Shown here: one piece after another, positions 1 to 10,289 of the stretch
How positions within the stretch are numbered: position 1 is the stretch's first letter
Layout: every line of letters starts with the position of its first letter
DNA from: Anadara kagoshimensis
Taxonomy: Eukaryota > Mollusca > Bivalvia > Arcoida > Arcidae
Direction of reading: 5' to 3'
NCBI GenBank assembly: GCA_021292105.1
Contig: CM037871.1
Coordinates: 52,683,261-52,747,260, forward strand
DNA: 64,000 bases
The notes under the pieces: model-generated
What the model saw: only the letters and a program-made list of their open reading frames with translations
Told to the model about the DNA's origin: nothing
The model's database searches: none
Made by a program: the position numbers and the translations under genes

Positions 1-147
1 GCTTATCTGTTAAAGCAATTTACTTTTTTGGCTTATAAGTCTGAATATAGAGGGAATTATTTCTTCCACTAGGCACTTGGGACAATATCCAGTTACCTAG
101 AAAAAAATCAATCTGTGGCCTGCCGACTAATGACATACCGTAATTGA

Positions 148-481
148 TTGATTGATTTAATAGGGTTTTACATCCCAATCAAGAATATTTCACTTACATC
201 AAGATGTCACCACCTATAGGTGAAGTGGCAGAAATTTTTACCTTTGCAGTGCACTCAGGGTGTTTTGCAGAGAGGTTTCTTTAATGTGCCACACCTGCTG
301 TGACATTGTGCATCAGGTTTTAAGGTCTCTTCTGGAGGACCCTGTGGCTTTCATTTCTACATGCAGAGTGCTTGGCCAAAGAACAGTTACTATCTATTTT
401 CAAGTCTTTGTCAGACCTGGTCAGGATTGGAAGCCACAATCTCTCAAATATGGAGGAGCACTCTACCAAATGAGCTACCAT
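148..481 (-). mobile_element. tRNA-derived SINE (family 1)
   Basis: The right end carries a tRNA-like promoter head read on the minus strand (complement of CTCTACCAAATGAGCTACC). The left end is the family tail, with a cccaatcaagaatatttcactt core. The body matches other copies at 2599, 38596, 43092, 49578 and 60638. Nothing suggests it encodes protein; small open frames across it are chance. Confidence 0.7.
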
Positions 482-580
482 AACCCCTGTAGTTTAATTA
501 TTAGAAATGTTTGTCTTCTGATGTCCACTATATGTCTAAAACATGTTTAATCTGTGAAGTGAATTTATTCATTAAAGGTG

Positions 581-601
581 GTGGTGGTGGGGGGGGGGGG
601 G
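581..601. repeat. GGT microsatellite running into a G homopolymer
   Basis: About four GGT units are followed by roughly twelve consecutive G. It lies left of the third SKIC3 exon. The rest of 482-859 shows nothing recognisable. Confidence 0.7.
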
Positions 602-859
602 TCTGCTAGAAGTCTACTTGCCGATTTTAGTTAGTGCCAAATGACATTGACAGTGTTTGTGGAGCGCTAATAACTTGTCTGTCACTATACTAAAGGGAGA
701 TAATTAATAACTGCTAACATGAAAAGAATCTAAATGGTGGCAATGAAAATGAATCTTCATCATGGTATACATGTTATAATCATCATAATTCTACAGATGA
801 ATGTCAAATCTATTGACATATTTTTTTAATGAATCATATTTAGAGTCATCAAACCTTAC

Positions 860-957
860 TTGGCAGTGTTGTACAACTCAGAAAGTTTCTGATACACATT
901 GACTAAGTCAGAGTTATTCTCAGAGGTTGGATTTTTCTCATAAAAACTGCAAAGTCC
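860..957 (-). CDS. SKIC3: SKIC3 coding exon 3
   Basis: The frame enters in phase 0 directly after the LAWQ of exon 2 (acceptor ttttag). It reads GLCSFYEKN ... [12 protein letters not shown] and ends in phase 2 at a gtaagg donor. The next exon is not visible in 1-859. Confidence 0.82.
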
Positions 958-3900
958 CTAAAAATAGAATAAAAAGGCATGCAACACCAAATAATTACCA
1001 TGGAAATAAATATCTAGACCATTAAAGTAAGATATCGTTTTCAACATCAAATACAGTCAAGGCTGTCTATAAAGGTCACCCAAGTGAACCAGTCTTACTT
1101 CTTAAGTCTCCTCGTGCCATGCGGCACATAAGGCAGCCACACAGTCTCTCCATCCAGTCCTATCTTTCGCTTTCTTCTCTATCTCCTTCCAGGACCACCC
1201 AAGTTGTTTCAACTCGCTTTCGGCTGTTCTTCGCCATGTTGTTTTTGGCCTGCCTCTCTTCCTTTTCCCGTCGGCTGTCCAGAAAAGGCTCTCCCTGGTA
1301 ATGTCGCTCTGATCTTTCCTAAGCACATGGCCAACCCATCTCCACTTCCTTCTCGCTATTTCTACCATGATGTCTTCTTGTCCGGTCAGCTCTTTAAGAT
1401 CGCTGTTAGACACTATTCTTGGCCATCTGATCTTGTATATGGTCCTAAGGCATTGGTTAAGAAACACTCTCAGTTTTCTTATCAGGTCTTTCCGGAGCTT
1501 CCAGCTTTCAGATCCATATAGTAATACAGATTTTACGTTACTATTAAAGATCCTCAGCTTTGTCCTTGTTGTCATGCAGGAGGAGGTCCATACTGGTTTC
1601 AAGATGGCAAACACATGACGAGCTTTGTTGATTCGGGATGTTATGTCCTCGTCTGTACCTCCTGTTGTTGTTACTATGCTGCCGAGGTACATGAATTTCT
1701 CTACATCTTCCAGTTGTTCTCCATTTACTTGTACAGAGTTGTTGTTCTGTGCATTGATTCTCATTATTTTGGTCTTTTTAAGGTTGATGATGAGGCCTAA
1801 GCTTCTAGATATTTCGTGGAGTTTGGTTGTTTTCTCCTGGATATGCTGATAGGTGGATGAGATGAGACATAGGTCATCGGCATAGTCCAGGTCATCCAGT
1901 TTCTTTTCCATTCTCCATCTGATGCCATTCTTCTTATCGCTGGTTGATTCCCTCATGACCCAGTCTATGGCCACTAGCAAAAGCAGGGGAGATAGCATAC
2001 AGCCTTGTTTTAGTCCTGATGTTACTGGGAACCACTCTGTTTGGGAGGTGTCAACCATCACACTACACTGAAATCCTTCATGCAGTACCCTGATGATGTC
2101 AATAATCTTTGTTGGAAGACCATACACTCTTAAAAGCTTCCAAAGGCTTTCCCGATGCACACTGTCGAAGGCCTTCTCAAAGTCTACAAAGTTTAGGTAT
2201 AGAGAAGATTGCCATTCTATTGACTGCTCTATGATGTTGAGTAAAGCAGTGAACCAGTAAAAGTGGCTTTATGGGCAGGTGGTCCTTATATAGAGGTTCA
2301 AATAACATAAGAACATTTGGGATAAAATTACATTAGCCTTTAAAAACAGGTAGCTCTTATATAGAAGTGGCCTGTAAGGCAGGTTTGACTGTATTGCAAA
2401 AAATTCTATGAATGAAATTGACATGGTTATTATAATATTGACCTGTGTCAAACTTATTTATGGATGGCAGTGCATACATAATTCAAACATGTGTCTAATG
2501 TTTTAACGACTATAACAAATTATCTCTCTTGTACACTTACATGATAATCAAAGAAATTTAACACTTGTCAATCATAAAACATTTACATTGGTTGTTGAGT
2601 TGAGAGTTGAGTTAAGTAATGGTGTTTAACGTCCCAGTCAAGAATATTTCACTAATATCGAGATGTCGCCAGCTATAGGAGAAGGTGCAGAAATTTTGCC
2701 TGTGTGTTGCGCTGATGGCATTATACAGCAGGGTTCTTTATCGTGCCAAGCCTACCAAGACAGGGGACCTCGTTTATTTTAAGTTCCCATCCAAAAGAAC
2801 CGTGACTTTCATTTCATAATGCTGAGTGCTTGGCGAAAGAACAGTCACTACCCACTTTTAAGTCTTGGGTCAGACCCAGCCGTTTGAACCCACGACCTCC
2901 CACTTACGGAGGGAGCACTCTACCAACTGAGCTACTGCAGCATTGGTTGTTGAATATCATGCTATAAGTGTTGTACATACCCCAAGCCTTGCTTTAATAC
3001 AGACCACTTGTCAAAGAGTGGAGTAATGGAGTTTTACCACCTAGTCAAAAACTTTCACTTGTGCCAAGGTTCTCAGTTCAGGGATTGTGGAGGAAACCAG
3101 AGTGCCCAGAGAAAACCGCCAATCTTTGTCCAGCAAACTTACTTACTTATTCACACTAGGAAAAAAGTTAAACTGGTTTAAGACACATTTCACTTTATTC
3201 ATAATTTAAAGTATGGTACCGTTATCAATATGATAATGTCATTTAAAATGTTTAACAAGAAAAACAATATTTTATCATCCAAACTAGAATGTCATCAGAT
3301 GCTTAAAACACCAGTTCTGCAGATAGACAAAAAACTTAATGCATTGAAAATTTTTTTGTAGATCTTTATTACAAACCTGCCAGGCTAGAACTTGATCAGG
3401 TGATGAATCTATTGCCCGTTTAAAGGCCTTAATGGCCTGGTCCGGCTGTTCTAATCCTTCTGCTGCTACACCAATAAACACCCAGGCATTGTAATTATTC
3501 TTGTCTTGTGCCACCACTGCCTAAAATAATACATAACATTGTCATCACATTACCATACTAAAGGTGAGTGCTCTACCACCTGAGCTACCCGGACCCCTAC
3601 GGATATAACCTTCAACATTAAGTGTCAGTTAACATTTTATCATAAAAATGAGTTTCTCTGGGAATTTGTGATGTAAACTTTTTTCAAGATGTTCCTTACA
3701 ACTGATAAAGGGTTTTGATCAATACTTTCTATCCGACTTCAGTTTCATAATTATTCCTTAATACAGAATTCAATAACTTTACTATGATTATGGGGCAGGA
3801 TTATAGGATCTGCAATTGGAGTTTACTGGTAGGTTAAAAAAATGGTTAACATTAACCTAAAGATAACAAGTTATAACTGAAATGGCATGCCATTTCAAAA

Positions 3901-4306
3901 ATGCCTCCTAAATGGTCCCCGACTAGGAAATCCATGTTTTCCATACTATGCACATATTCAACATGTTCAAAATATGAAAAGCAGATCACACATTGTCTAA
4001 GATTGTTACTGTGATGTTTCAAAAAGATCTAAAAAAATAGCTCAAGACAAACTTTGGCAGTAAAAATGGAGTCATCACTATATGTCTAAAGTCACTCCAT
4101 GCAGGGTTGGGGGTTGGGGGGAGGGGTGTTGGGTTGGGACAAATAATGTAAAGAAAATCTTAGTCAGTCTGGAATCATTCAACATTTTCCACTCTAATAT
4201 TAAACCAATGACTTACTTTACAATGTTTCAAAGCATCTTTGAATTCTTTCTTTCTGATGGCTTCTCTGGCATTTTTCAACTGAGTTTTGATTTCCTTTGC
4301 ATCCAT
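860..4306 (-). CDS. SKIC3: SKIC3/TTC37 (Ski complex TPR subunit), first three coding exons
   Basis: SKIC3 is the tetratricopeptide scaffold of the Ski complex (with SKIC2 helicase and SKIC8), which feeds RNA into the cytoplasmic exosome. On the minus strand, coding exons are 4306-4217 (30 codons from ATG), 3520-3377 (48 codons) and 957-860 (98 bases). Donors are gtaagt, gtttgt and gtaagg, and all acceptors end in AG. Phases are 0, 0 and 2, so the ~110 residues read without stops. The first exon has the basic helical start with DALKHCK, the second the hallmark [14 protein letters not shown] and [13 protein letters not shown], and the third FYEKN and VYQKLSELY. These match the start of vertebrate TTC37 in order and spacing as I recall it. 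The full protein is about 1,500 residues, so most of the gene lies beyond base 1. Intron 2 (958-3376) carries LINE and SINE insertions. Confidence 0.88.
1052..2393. mobile_element. TA-flanked mariner-like MITE, split by a LINE insertion
   Basis: 1052-1093 plus 2259-2393 together equal the complement of a continuous copy at 43946-44128. The ends are TACAGTCAA and TTTGACTGTA. The middle is interrupted by the RTE fragment at 1094-2247. Confidence 0.65.
1094..2247 (-). mobile_element. 5'-truncated RTE-like LINE (RT domain and tail)
   Basis: An open frame runs on the minus strand from about 2245 to 1102 without stops. RT motif A reads [13 protein letters not shown] around 2195-2157, then [11 protein letters not shown], then the catalytic [17 protein letters not shown], and the basic tail [13 protein letters not shown]. 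The endonuclease and the start of the RT are missing, so it is a dead-on-arrival copy. The same 11 bases, AGTGAACCAGT, flank it at 1083-1093 and 2248-2258, the target-site duplication expected of target-primed reverse transcription. It sits in SKIC3 intron 2 in the same orientation as the gene. Assignment to the RTE clade rests on the GRPKTTWRR tail and is tentative. Confidence 0.88.
2599..2940 (-). mobile_element. tRNA-derived SINE (family 1) with 13-bp target duplication
   Basis: This is a full-length copy. The complement begins with a tRNA-like head (GTAGCTCAGTTGGTAGAGTG, then GTGGGTTCAAAC) and ends in the family tail. CATTGGTTGTTGA occurs immediately on both sides, at 2586-2598 and 2941-2953, defining the insertion exactly. 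Confidence 0.9.
3020..3598 (-). mobile_element. SINE fragments around SKIC3 exon 2
   Basis: 3020-3130 resembles the family-2 SINE seen at 14626 and 49068 (core gtggaggaaaccagagtgcc). 3562-3598 is an isolated complement of a tRNA-like head (GTAGCTCAGGTGGTAGAGC type). Exon 2 at 3377-3520 lies between them and is not part of either. Confidence 0.5.
3377..3520 (-). CDS. SKIC3: SKIC3 coding exon 2 (first TPR)
   Basis: An acceptor ttttag lies at 3526-3521 and a donor gtttgt at 3376-3371. The 144 bases give 48 codons in phase 0 at both ends. The peptide contains [12 protein letters not shown] and SPDQVLAWQ, a canonical TPR helix pair. Confidence 0.9.
4217..4306 (-). CDS. SKIC3: SKIC3 coding exon 1 with start codon
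   Basis: ATG occupies 4306-4304. Thirty codons follow to a consensus gtaagt donor (complement of acttac at 4211-4216), phase 0. The ATG is chosen because the reading frame and N-terminal pattern match SKIC3 starting at this Met. The upstream 4307-4431 is AT-rich with no recognised promoter motif. Confidence 0.85.
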
Positions 4307-4431
4307 AACTCTAAATCTTCAAACAACAAAATATAGATATGACTAAGAATGAAGTGATCAAACTGATATAGTGAAACCAAAAGTTGTAATTATCAATATC
4401 ACTAATTCATAATGATACATTATTTTTATCT

Positions 4432-5215
4432 ATGACAAACCCTGAAGATGTAAAGGAAGCCTTCTACAACCAACTTACTTGCACCATTAAACAAGTCCAT
4501 CCCACTGACAAACTTATACTGATGGGGGACTTCAATGCCAGGATAGGGAGTGACCACGACAAATGGCCATCAGTCTTGGGAAAACACAGTGTAGGCAGGT
4601 GCAACTCAAATGGAGAGCTTTTACTCTCCCTGTGCTCTGAGTTCGAACTGACTGTGACGAACACCTATTCAAACAGAAAGACACAAGAAAGACCACATGG
4701 ATGCACCCTCGTTCTAAGCATTGGCACATGATAGACTTCATCATAACCAAACAAAAGGACAAAATGGATTTCAACAGTACAAGAGTCATGCGTGGAGCAA
4801 ATTGCTGGACTGACCACCTGATGCTGAGATCGAAAGTCACTTTTCAACTCCCACAGAAGCACAGCAAGCAAGGTCCGAAAAAGCCCTCGAAGCTCAACAC
4901 TACCAAACTCAAAGCTGCTGACCAAAGAGATAGGCTAGCAGAAGAGATGAATAATGCCGTCAACAATCTAAGAGAGATGCATGGCTCTGTGGAACAGTCA
5001 TGGGCAGATTCTGTTCTCACAGCTGCCAGTTGGAAGAAGAAAGAGGGGCAGACCATGCCTCCGTTTCAAGGATACCATCAAAAGAAACCTGAAGCAGAGA
5101 AACATCAAGCTGAACTCCTGGGCGAAACTGTCGCAGCATAGGAACACATGGAGACAAGCGGTGAAGTAATTTCAGGAAAACAGACATAGTCGCTCTGCGA
5201 CTGTCAGCAGATGAT
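4432..5215 (+). pseudogene. LINE remnant: endonuclease joined to C-terminal tail, RT deleted
   Basis: The first frame (4432-4731) holds an APE-type endonuclease piece with LILMGDFNARIG. After a frame shift the second (4701-5141) gives MIDFIITKQ and the WTDHLMLRSKV block that normally closes the endonuclease. A third frame near 5033-5169 carries RRKRGRPCLRFKDTIKR and NTWRQAVK, the extreme C-terminus of such ORFs. The ~600-residue RT between them is absent, so the copy is internally deleted as well as frame-shifted. It ends in a short GAT/TGA repeat at 5206-5223, consistent with a LINE 3' tail. No clear target duplication was found. Confidence 0.75.
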
Positions 5216-5229
5216 GATGATGATCTATT

Positions 5230-6425
5230 TGTCAACAAATTAGTGATATCACTAATCCTGTTTAGTGATAAATACAAAACAGTGTAAGTAGTATACGATG
5301 GATTTATCCTTTTTAAAGGATTTGTACCATTAAAATGGATAAACGGACGAATAAAAAGAAAATGTCAAATTAGACAGATTTTTTCCATTTTGACAGGTTT
5401 TTAAAATTAAATTACTAAAAATTCAGATTTTTTATGGAAATTGTACCAAAATCAAACACTTAATGATAAAAAAGTACCTAAATGGCAACCTTGGACATTA
5501 AAATGTACCAATCTGGACAAATAAATAAATTTGATTACTCGGCCTGCTATTATACTTCAAACTAGTTTAAACTATAGTGATATAGAATAAGTGATATGAC
5601 AAAATTGAAATAATGATATCACCACTCACAAGTGACTTTTCATATCGTACAGTCTGTATTACAGTAAACACTGAATAAAAAGTAAAATGGCACCTCATAT
5701 ATACATAAATGGGTAAAAATGCATATGTCACAAAATATGGTAAATGACTTTTGATAAGATAAACAATTCATTGATTTTCATATCCAAGCTATTTCTAGGT
5801 TTGGAAATGAATCACTTAAGCAATAGGTACTTATGTACAAGGCACTATTAAGATTTATGGACTTGTCAAGGGCCAGAATATGGACCGTCATTTAAATGTG
5901 AACAGTCCATAAATCTTGATAGTGCCTTGTACATAAGTATCTAAGCCTGATCTGTTCAAGCACTGGTACCATGACACAGACATGACACAATTTTCTTTTT
6001 ATGTGTTAAAGATTACATCAAGAACAATGGACAGAAAAGTAGCATGGTAGATGTCAAAACATACAAGCTGATTCACAATACGTATTGCACATGTAACTAT
6101 GTAACTACTCCCAGCTAACAATTACCTGTTTGTGTGTGTGTGTGGGGGGGGGGGGGGGGGGGGGTTGTAACATCAGATAACATTTACATTTACAATGTTG
6201 ATGTTTGTAGTTTGCATAAATCATGATTGTTAAAATAAAAGGACCTAACTCTTTGTGTATCGTCCACTCTGTCCAATGACATGTTGTGTTTGCCTGCTTG
6301 GTCCATACAGGCTAGTAGTTTGTACTATGTGATCTCCTATTACCCAATGGAATTAATCGTTACAAAACTGCTTTGAAATTAACAGCATGATTCTATATTG
6401 CATGGGGAAGTACACTTGTGTTTAG
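5230..6425. other. Intergenic, with a hairpin and a G tract
   Basis: No gene is visible. 5343-5394 resembles 39994-40040 (cggacgaata ... agacagattttttcc), so an old dispersed repeat lies here. A near-perfect inverted repeat has arms 5830-5864 and 5904-5938 with one mismatch. 6131-6164 is a GT run followed by about twenty G. Confidence 0.6.
5830..5938. repeat. Inverted repeat (foldback MITE-like hairpin)
   Basis: The left arm CTTATGTACAAGGCACTATT continues through agatttatggact. The right arm is its complement with one mismatch, and the spacer is about 39 bases. Confidence 0.75.
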
Positions 6426-6428
6426 TAA

Positions 6429-7071
6429 ATATGGTAGCTGTGATACAGGAGTGACACAGATGATAGCTGTGATACAGGAGTGACACAGATGGTAGCTGTG
6501 ATACATGAGTGACAAAGATGGTAGCTGTGATACAGGAGTGACACAGATGGTAGCTGTGATACAGGAGTGACACAGATGGTAGCTGTGATACAGGAGTGAC
6601 ACAGATGGTAGCTGTGATACAGGAGTGACACAGATGGTAGCTGTGATACAGGAGTGACACAGATGGTAGCTGTGATACAGGAGTGACACAGATGGTAGCT
6701 GTGATACAGGAGTGACACAGATGGTAGCTGTGTCACAGGAGTGACACAGATGGTAGCTGTGATACAGGAGTGACACAGATGGTAGCTGTGATACAGAGGT
6801 GACACAGATGGTAGCTGTGATACAGGAGTGACACAGATGGTAGCTGTGATACAGGAGTGACAAAGATGGTAGCTGTGATACAGGACTGACACAGGTGGTA
6901 GCTGTGATACAGGACTGACACAGATGGTAGCTGTGATACAGGAGTGACACAGATGGTAGCTGTGATACAGGAGTGACACAGATGGTAGCTGTAATACAGG
7001 AGTGACACAGATGGTAGCTGTGATACAGGAGTGACACATATGGTAGCTGTGATACAGGAGTGACACAGATA
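6429..7071. repeat. 29-bp tandem repeat, about 22 copies
   Basis: The unit is 29 bases, containing GGTAGCTGTGATACAGGAGTG and ending acacagat. Copies differ by single bases. Because 29 is not a multiple of three, three units return to frame, producing long artificial open frames on the minus strand rich in SLLYHSYHLCHSCITAT. These are not genes. Confidence 0.97.
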
Positions 7072-7620
7072 CCTGGGGCTAGAAAAACACTATATTGTAC
7101 ATTATTATAATAAACATCACAATTATTTTAGTACAATAAAACATAATAAAGCAATTTTTTTCAAAAAGGTTTATAAAGTGTTTTAAAGTCAGGATTCCTA
7201 ATATTTATGCATCAAGACAATCTAGCTACAAAACCGTTGAAACATTCTTATTCCCAGGTACCTGTGTCATTTGATACTATTTATCAGTTTACTGGCTGTT
7301 CTCTCACACGGCAGGTTGTTTTCAGAATCTATCCATTTACCTTTAGATACTGTAACCCCCTCTTTTGAGTATTAAAATATGCAGCTTCCATGTCAAAGTA
7401 AAACTTAGGGAGTTGGGTATGGTGAGATGGGGATGCAGGATATGTACAGTAAAAGGATAGATGGAAATGTCATGTTTTTTAGAAGGTAGAAACTGAAAGG
7501 AGACGTGAGGTTAAACAGTATATTGCTTGTTATGGTTTTGTGTTTTAGTCGACTTGCTGCTGAGTTGAACTGTTCAAGGTGACAGTGATTTCAAGATGAG
7601 TTTGTGTTACTGTATATTAG
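7072..7620. other. Intergenic, no recognisable feature
   Basis: AT-rich sequence without coding potential, splice-linked frames or repeats that I could relate to the rest of the window. Confidence 0.5.
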
Positions 7621-8494
7621 CAGGGCTCCAAGTAGCGAGTAAATTACTCGCATATGCGACTAAAAATCAGATATGGCTAGTAAATTTCTGATGCACTCGC
7701 CAAACGGCGATCAATAAATACAGAGGCTGTGACCGAAAATTTATTTTTTGTACTGAAAAGATTGTTTTATAACCAGGAGATGATCATGTAAACATCGTTT
7801 TTAGCCAAAAGATGATCATGTAAACAATGTAATTTGGTACACCTCGGCTGCTAGTGTTGTATACAGTTTGTTTATAGCCCTGCTCATATACACAGGAACC
7901 CCGTCTGTGTTATGCAGGTCACACAAACGCTTGTAACTTATGATAATCCTTGCTAATATACAAACGTACAACGGATTGCACATTGCTATAGAAAACAACA
8001 TGGCCAAACGAGCCAGCAGGACATAAGGGAAATTGTCCTCATTCGGTTTCGGCACACCATCCATTCCGAAATCAAAATGTGTTGCCGATAATGAACAACA
8101 AATGCCCACTGCCGCATCAAGCGAGCCAAAGTTTTTAGCGAAATGGTGTAATGAATTTTCTCGGTTGTATGTATAGAATGCGCAATTGTTGTCAACAAAA
8201 ATGAAGGTGGCCTACAAAGAATGGCCAGAAGACTTTGTTATGATCTGGATCTTGATGACAGTGATGATATGCGACTTCCGCTGGCACACAGTTATTTGTC
8301 AAATTTTATTATGCTTTCAATTTGAATTAAAAGTTTTACAAATTCAGCTTTTTTGTATCATTGCATGATCACGGGGAACTTTTGTTTTGGCGACCAAAAT
8401 ATTTAACCCTGGCTAGTAAATTTGGCCTTGGCTAGTAAAAATAAAACATGGTAGCCAGAAGGCTAGTGAAAACCAAATCCTACTTGGAGCCCTG
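7621..8494. mobile_element. Non-autonomous DNA transposon with CAGGGCTCCAAGTAG terminal inverted repeats
   Basis: The left end CAGGGCTCCAAGTAG is matched by CTACTTGGAGCCCTG at the right end. ATTAG lies directly outside both ends (7616-7620 and 8495-8499). Subterminal GCTAGTAAATTT motifs recur inside. A 97-codon frame on the minus strand (7816-8109) shows no family I recognise. The CAGGG end resembles hAT elements, but an 8-bp duplication is not seen, so superfamily is uncertain. Confidence 0.65.
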
Positions 8495-8496
8495 AT

Positions 8497-8728
8497 TAGT
8501 CCGACTAATGAGCCCACTTTATTTTCATTTAATTTTGGCGGATGTTATTACATAGCCCAATTTTGAATTAAAACAAAATTTTATTGATATTCTTCCAAAA
8601 AAAGTTCCTGTCTAAATGATTGATGATCGATCTTTGATCATGATGAACTGCAAAAAAAAGATCCGACTGTATGACCCAAACAAGTCAAAAATTAAAATGG
8701 GGGTGAAGTGGGCTGATAAGTCGGACTA
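8497..8728. mobile_element. MITE with TAGTCCGACTAAT terminal inverted repeats, copy 1
   Basis: The left end TAGTCCGACTAATGAGCCCAC is matched at the right by the complement GTGGGCTGATAAGTCGGACTA. A shorter, more palindromic copy lies at 14069-14167. It abuts the CAGGG element. Confidence 0.72.
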
Positions 8729-9850
8729 GTTCATATTAATCATTTTTACAATAACTTACGTTAAGTCAGAATGTCACACTGAATTACTTTAAGTACTGTT
8801 ACACCGGTATAATCATACTGAAAGTAAACTGAAAGTTGATTGCCACACACGTTCCGGAAGTCAACTGATCATTCTAAAAGGAAAACAGGACAAGAAATGA
8901 AACCGGATCATGAGACAGGGATTAATAACAAGCAGTCAACTGATCTTTTTACTCATCCGACGATTTTCTTAGAAGAATTTAGTAAAATAATTCATTATAT
9001 ATACATTTTTCATATTTTTTCTGCAAAAAACACAGTTTCAATATGAAAAAAAAGAAACAAAATTTAACCGTCTTTCCTATGTACAGTGGACAGGTTTTCG
9101 TTGTTTTCTTGTTAATAACACCGTTATTTTCAATGTTGAAAATGTTTCAACGTTATATTGCCAATGACACCGTCGAAAATTATTGATTATAAATATCGTA
9201 CTGGGTGGATTTTTTTTTCTCAAGTTTTTGATGTCGGATTTGATGTTTGTGTGTGTGCTTTGTTTGCGATATTAATTAATTAATAAAAAAATATAAAAAT
9301 AAAAATTTATATATAAAATAATAATTAAAAATAAAAAAAAACAAAAAGGAAAAAAAAAAACATAATTTCTAAAATTGTTTTCAGGGTACGAGTTGTCTCG
9401 GCACCGTTGGGTACGCCGAGTCGGCGTACGGGTTGTCTCGTTTTTTTTTTTGTTTTTTTTTTGGGGGTTTTTTTTTTCAATTTGGACCATACGGCCAATA
9501 CATTGTGTAAACTGAAGCATTATTATATAAAAATTCAAAAGTAGCACATCATGGCATATTGTCAAAATTATGATAGGCTGATTAATGTTATGGTCAAACC
9601 TAGCCGTGACAAAATCATGTTCGACTCAAACAGTTCCAAGGACTGATTTTTAATTTATTCACAATTTGTGTACTAAGGAAGATTACGTGGCGATGTTTAT
9701 AACCATAACAGACAAAATTCTAAAACGAATTAAAAAAATTAAACTGAAAAAAAGACAATGAATTGGCTATAGACCAAATAAAATTTATGAAATTGTACAG
9801 ATGTTAAATCCTACGGTAACAAAAAAAATGCACATGTAGGGATGGAGCAT
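8729..9850. other. Intergenic, A/T-rich with homopolymer runs
   Basis: No gene seen. 9285-9360 is A-rich, and 9441-9478 has T and G runs. A 19-base perfect palindrome (gtacgccgagtcggcgtac, 9411-9429) is flanked by two near copies of gtacg(a/g)gttgtctcg. Confidence 0.55.
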
Positions 9851-10111
9851 ACAGTATAGACCTGTCGAAAGTTTTAACACTGAGCTAACGAAAAAGTGCC
9901 GACTCAGCAGCTCACCCCCCCCCCCCCCCCCCCCCCCACACACACACAACACACACCTCTACCTATAACTCGACAGCTTGTCGATGGTTACTACATGTAC
10001 ATTGTATCTCGACCTATCGGTGTTTTTTCTTCAATATCTCGACCAATCGCAGTCAAACTACAGACTCCTTTTTCGTAAGTTCGGTGTTAACTTTGGACAA
10101 ATCTGTACTGT
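9851..10111. mobile_element. Foldback MITE family A, copy 1
   Basis: The left arm has the family signature GACCTGTCGAAAGTTTTAAC and ACTGAGCTAACGAAAA. The right arm is its diverged complement ending in TCTGTACTGT. A long C run followed by CA repeats (about 9916-9955) lies inside. Confidence 0.7.
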
Positions 10112-10231
10112 AGTTGTAAAGAATTATCTTATGTAGTTAGTAAAGATAAGATGATATATATGATATTAACAATTTACAACAAATCAGATGTTTAATATTA
10201 AATTTCAAGATTATAGATAGCGTGTGTCACG

Positions 10232-10258
10232 GTGAGAGAGAGAGAGAGAGAGGGGGGT
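10232..10258. repeat. GA microsatellite
   Basis: About nine GA units followed by a short G run, just before the TTGTATTGTATTG array. Confidence 0.7.
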
Positions 10259-10289
10259 AATGTTTATTTTGTGTATTTCATAAAATACG

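Noticed and set aside
260-550. 96-codon frame at the left end
   Set aside because: It lies across a SINE copy and shows no protein features.
1119-1849. Plus-strand frames over the RTE fragment
   Set aside because: They are antisense shadows of the minus-strand RT frame.
6379-7066. Four long minus-strand frames of up to 214 codons
   Set aside because: They are frame-cycling translations of the 29-bp tandem repeat, with no start context or non-repeat domain.
7816-8109. 97-codon minus-strand frame inside the CAGGG element
   Set aside because: No recognisable transposase motif and no similarity I can name; described only as part of the element.
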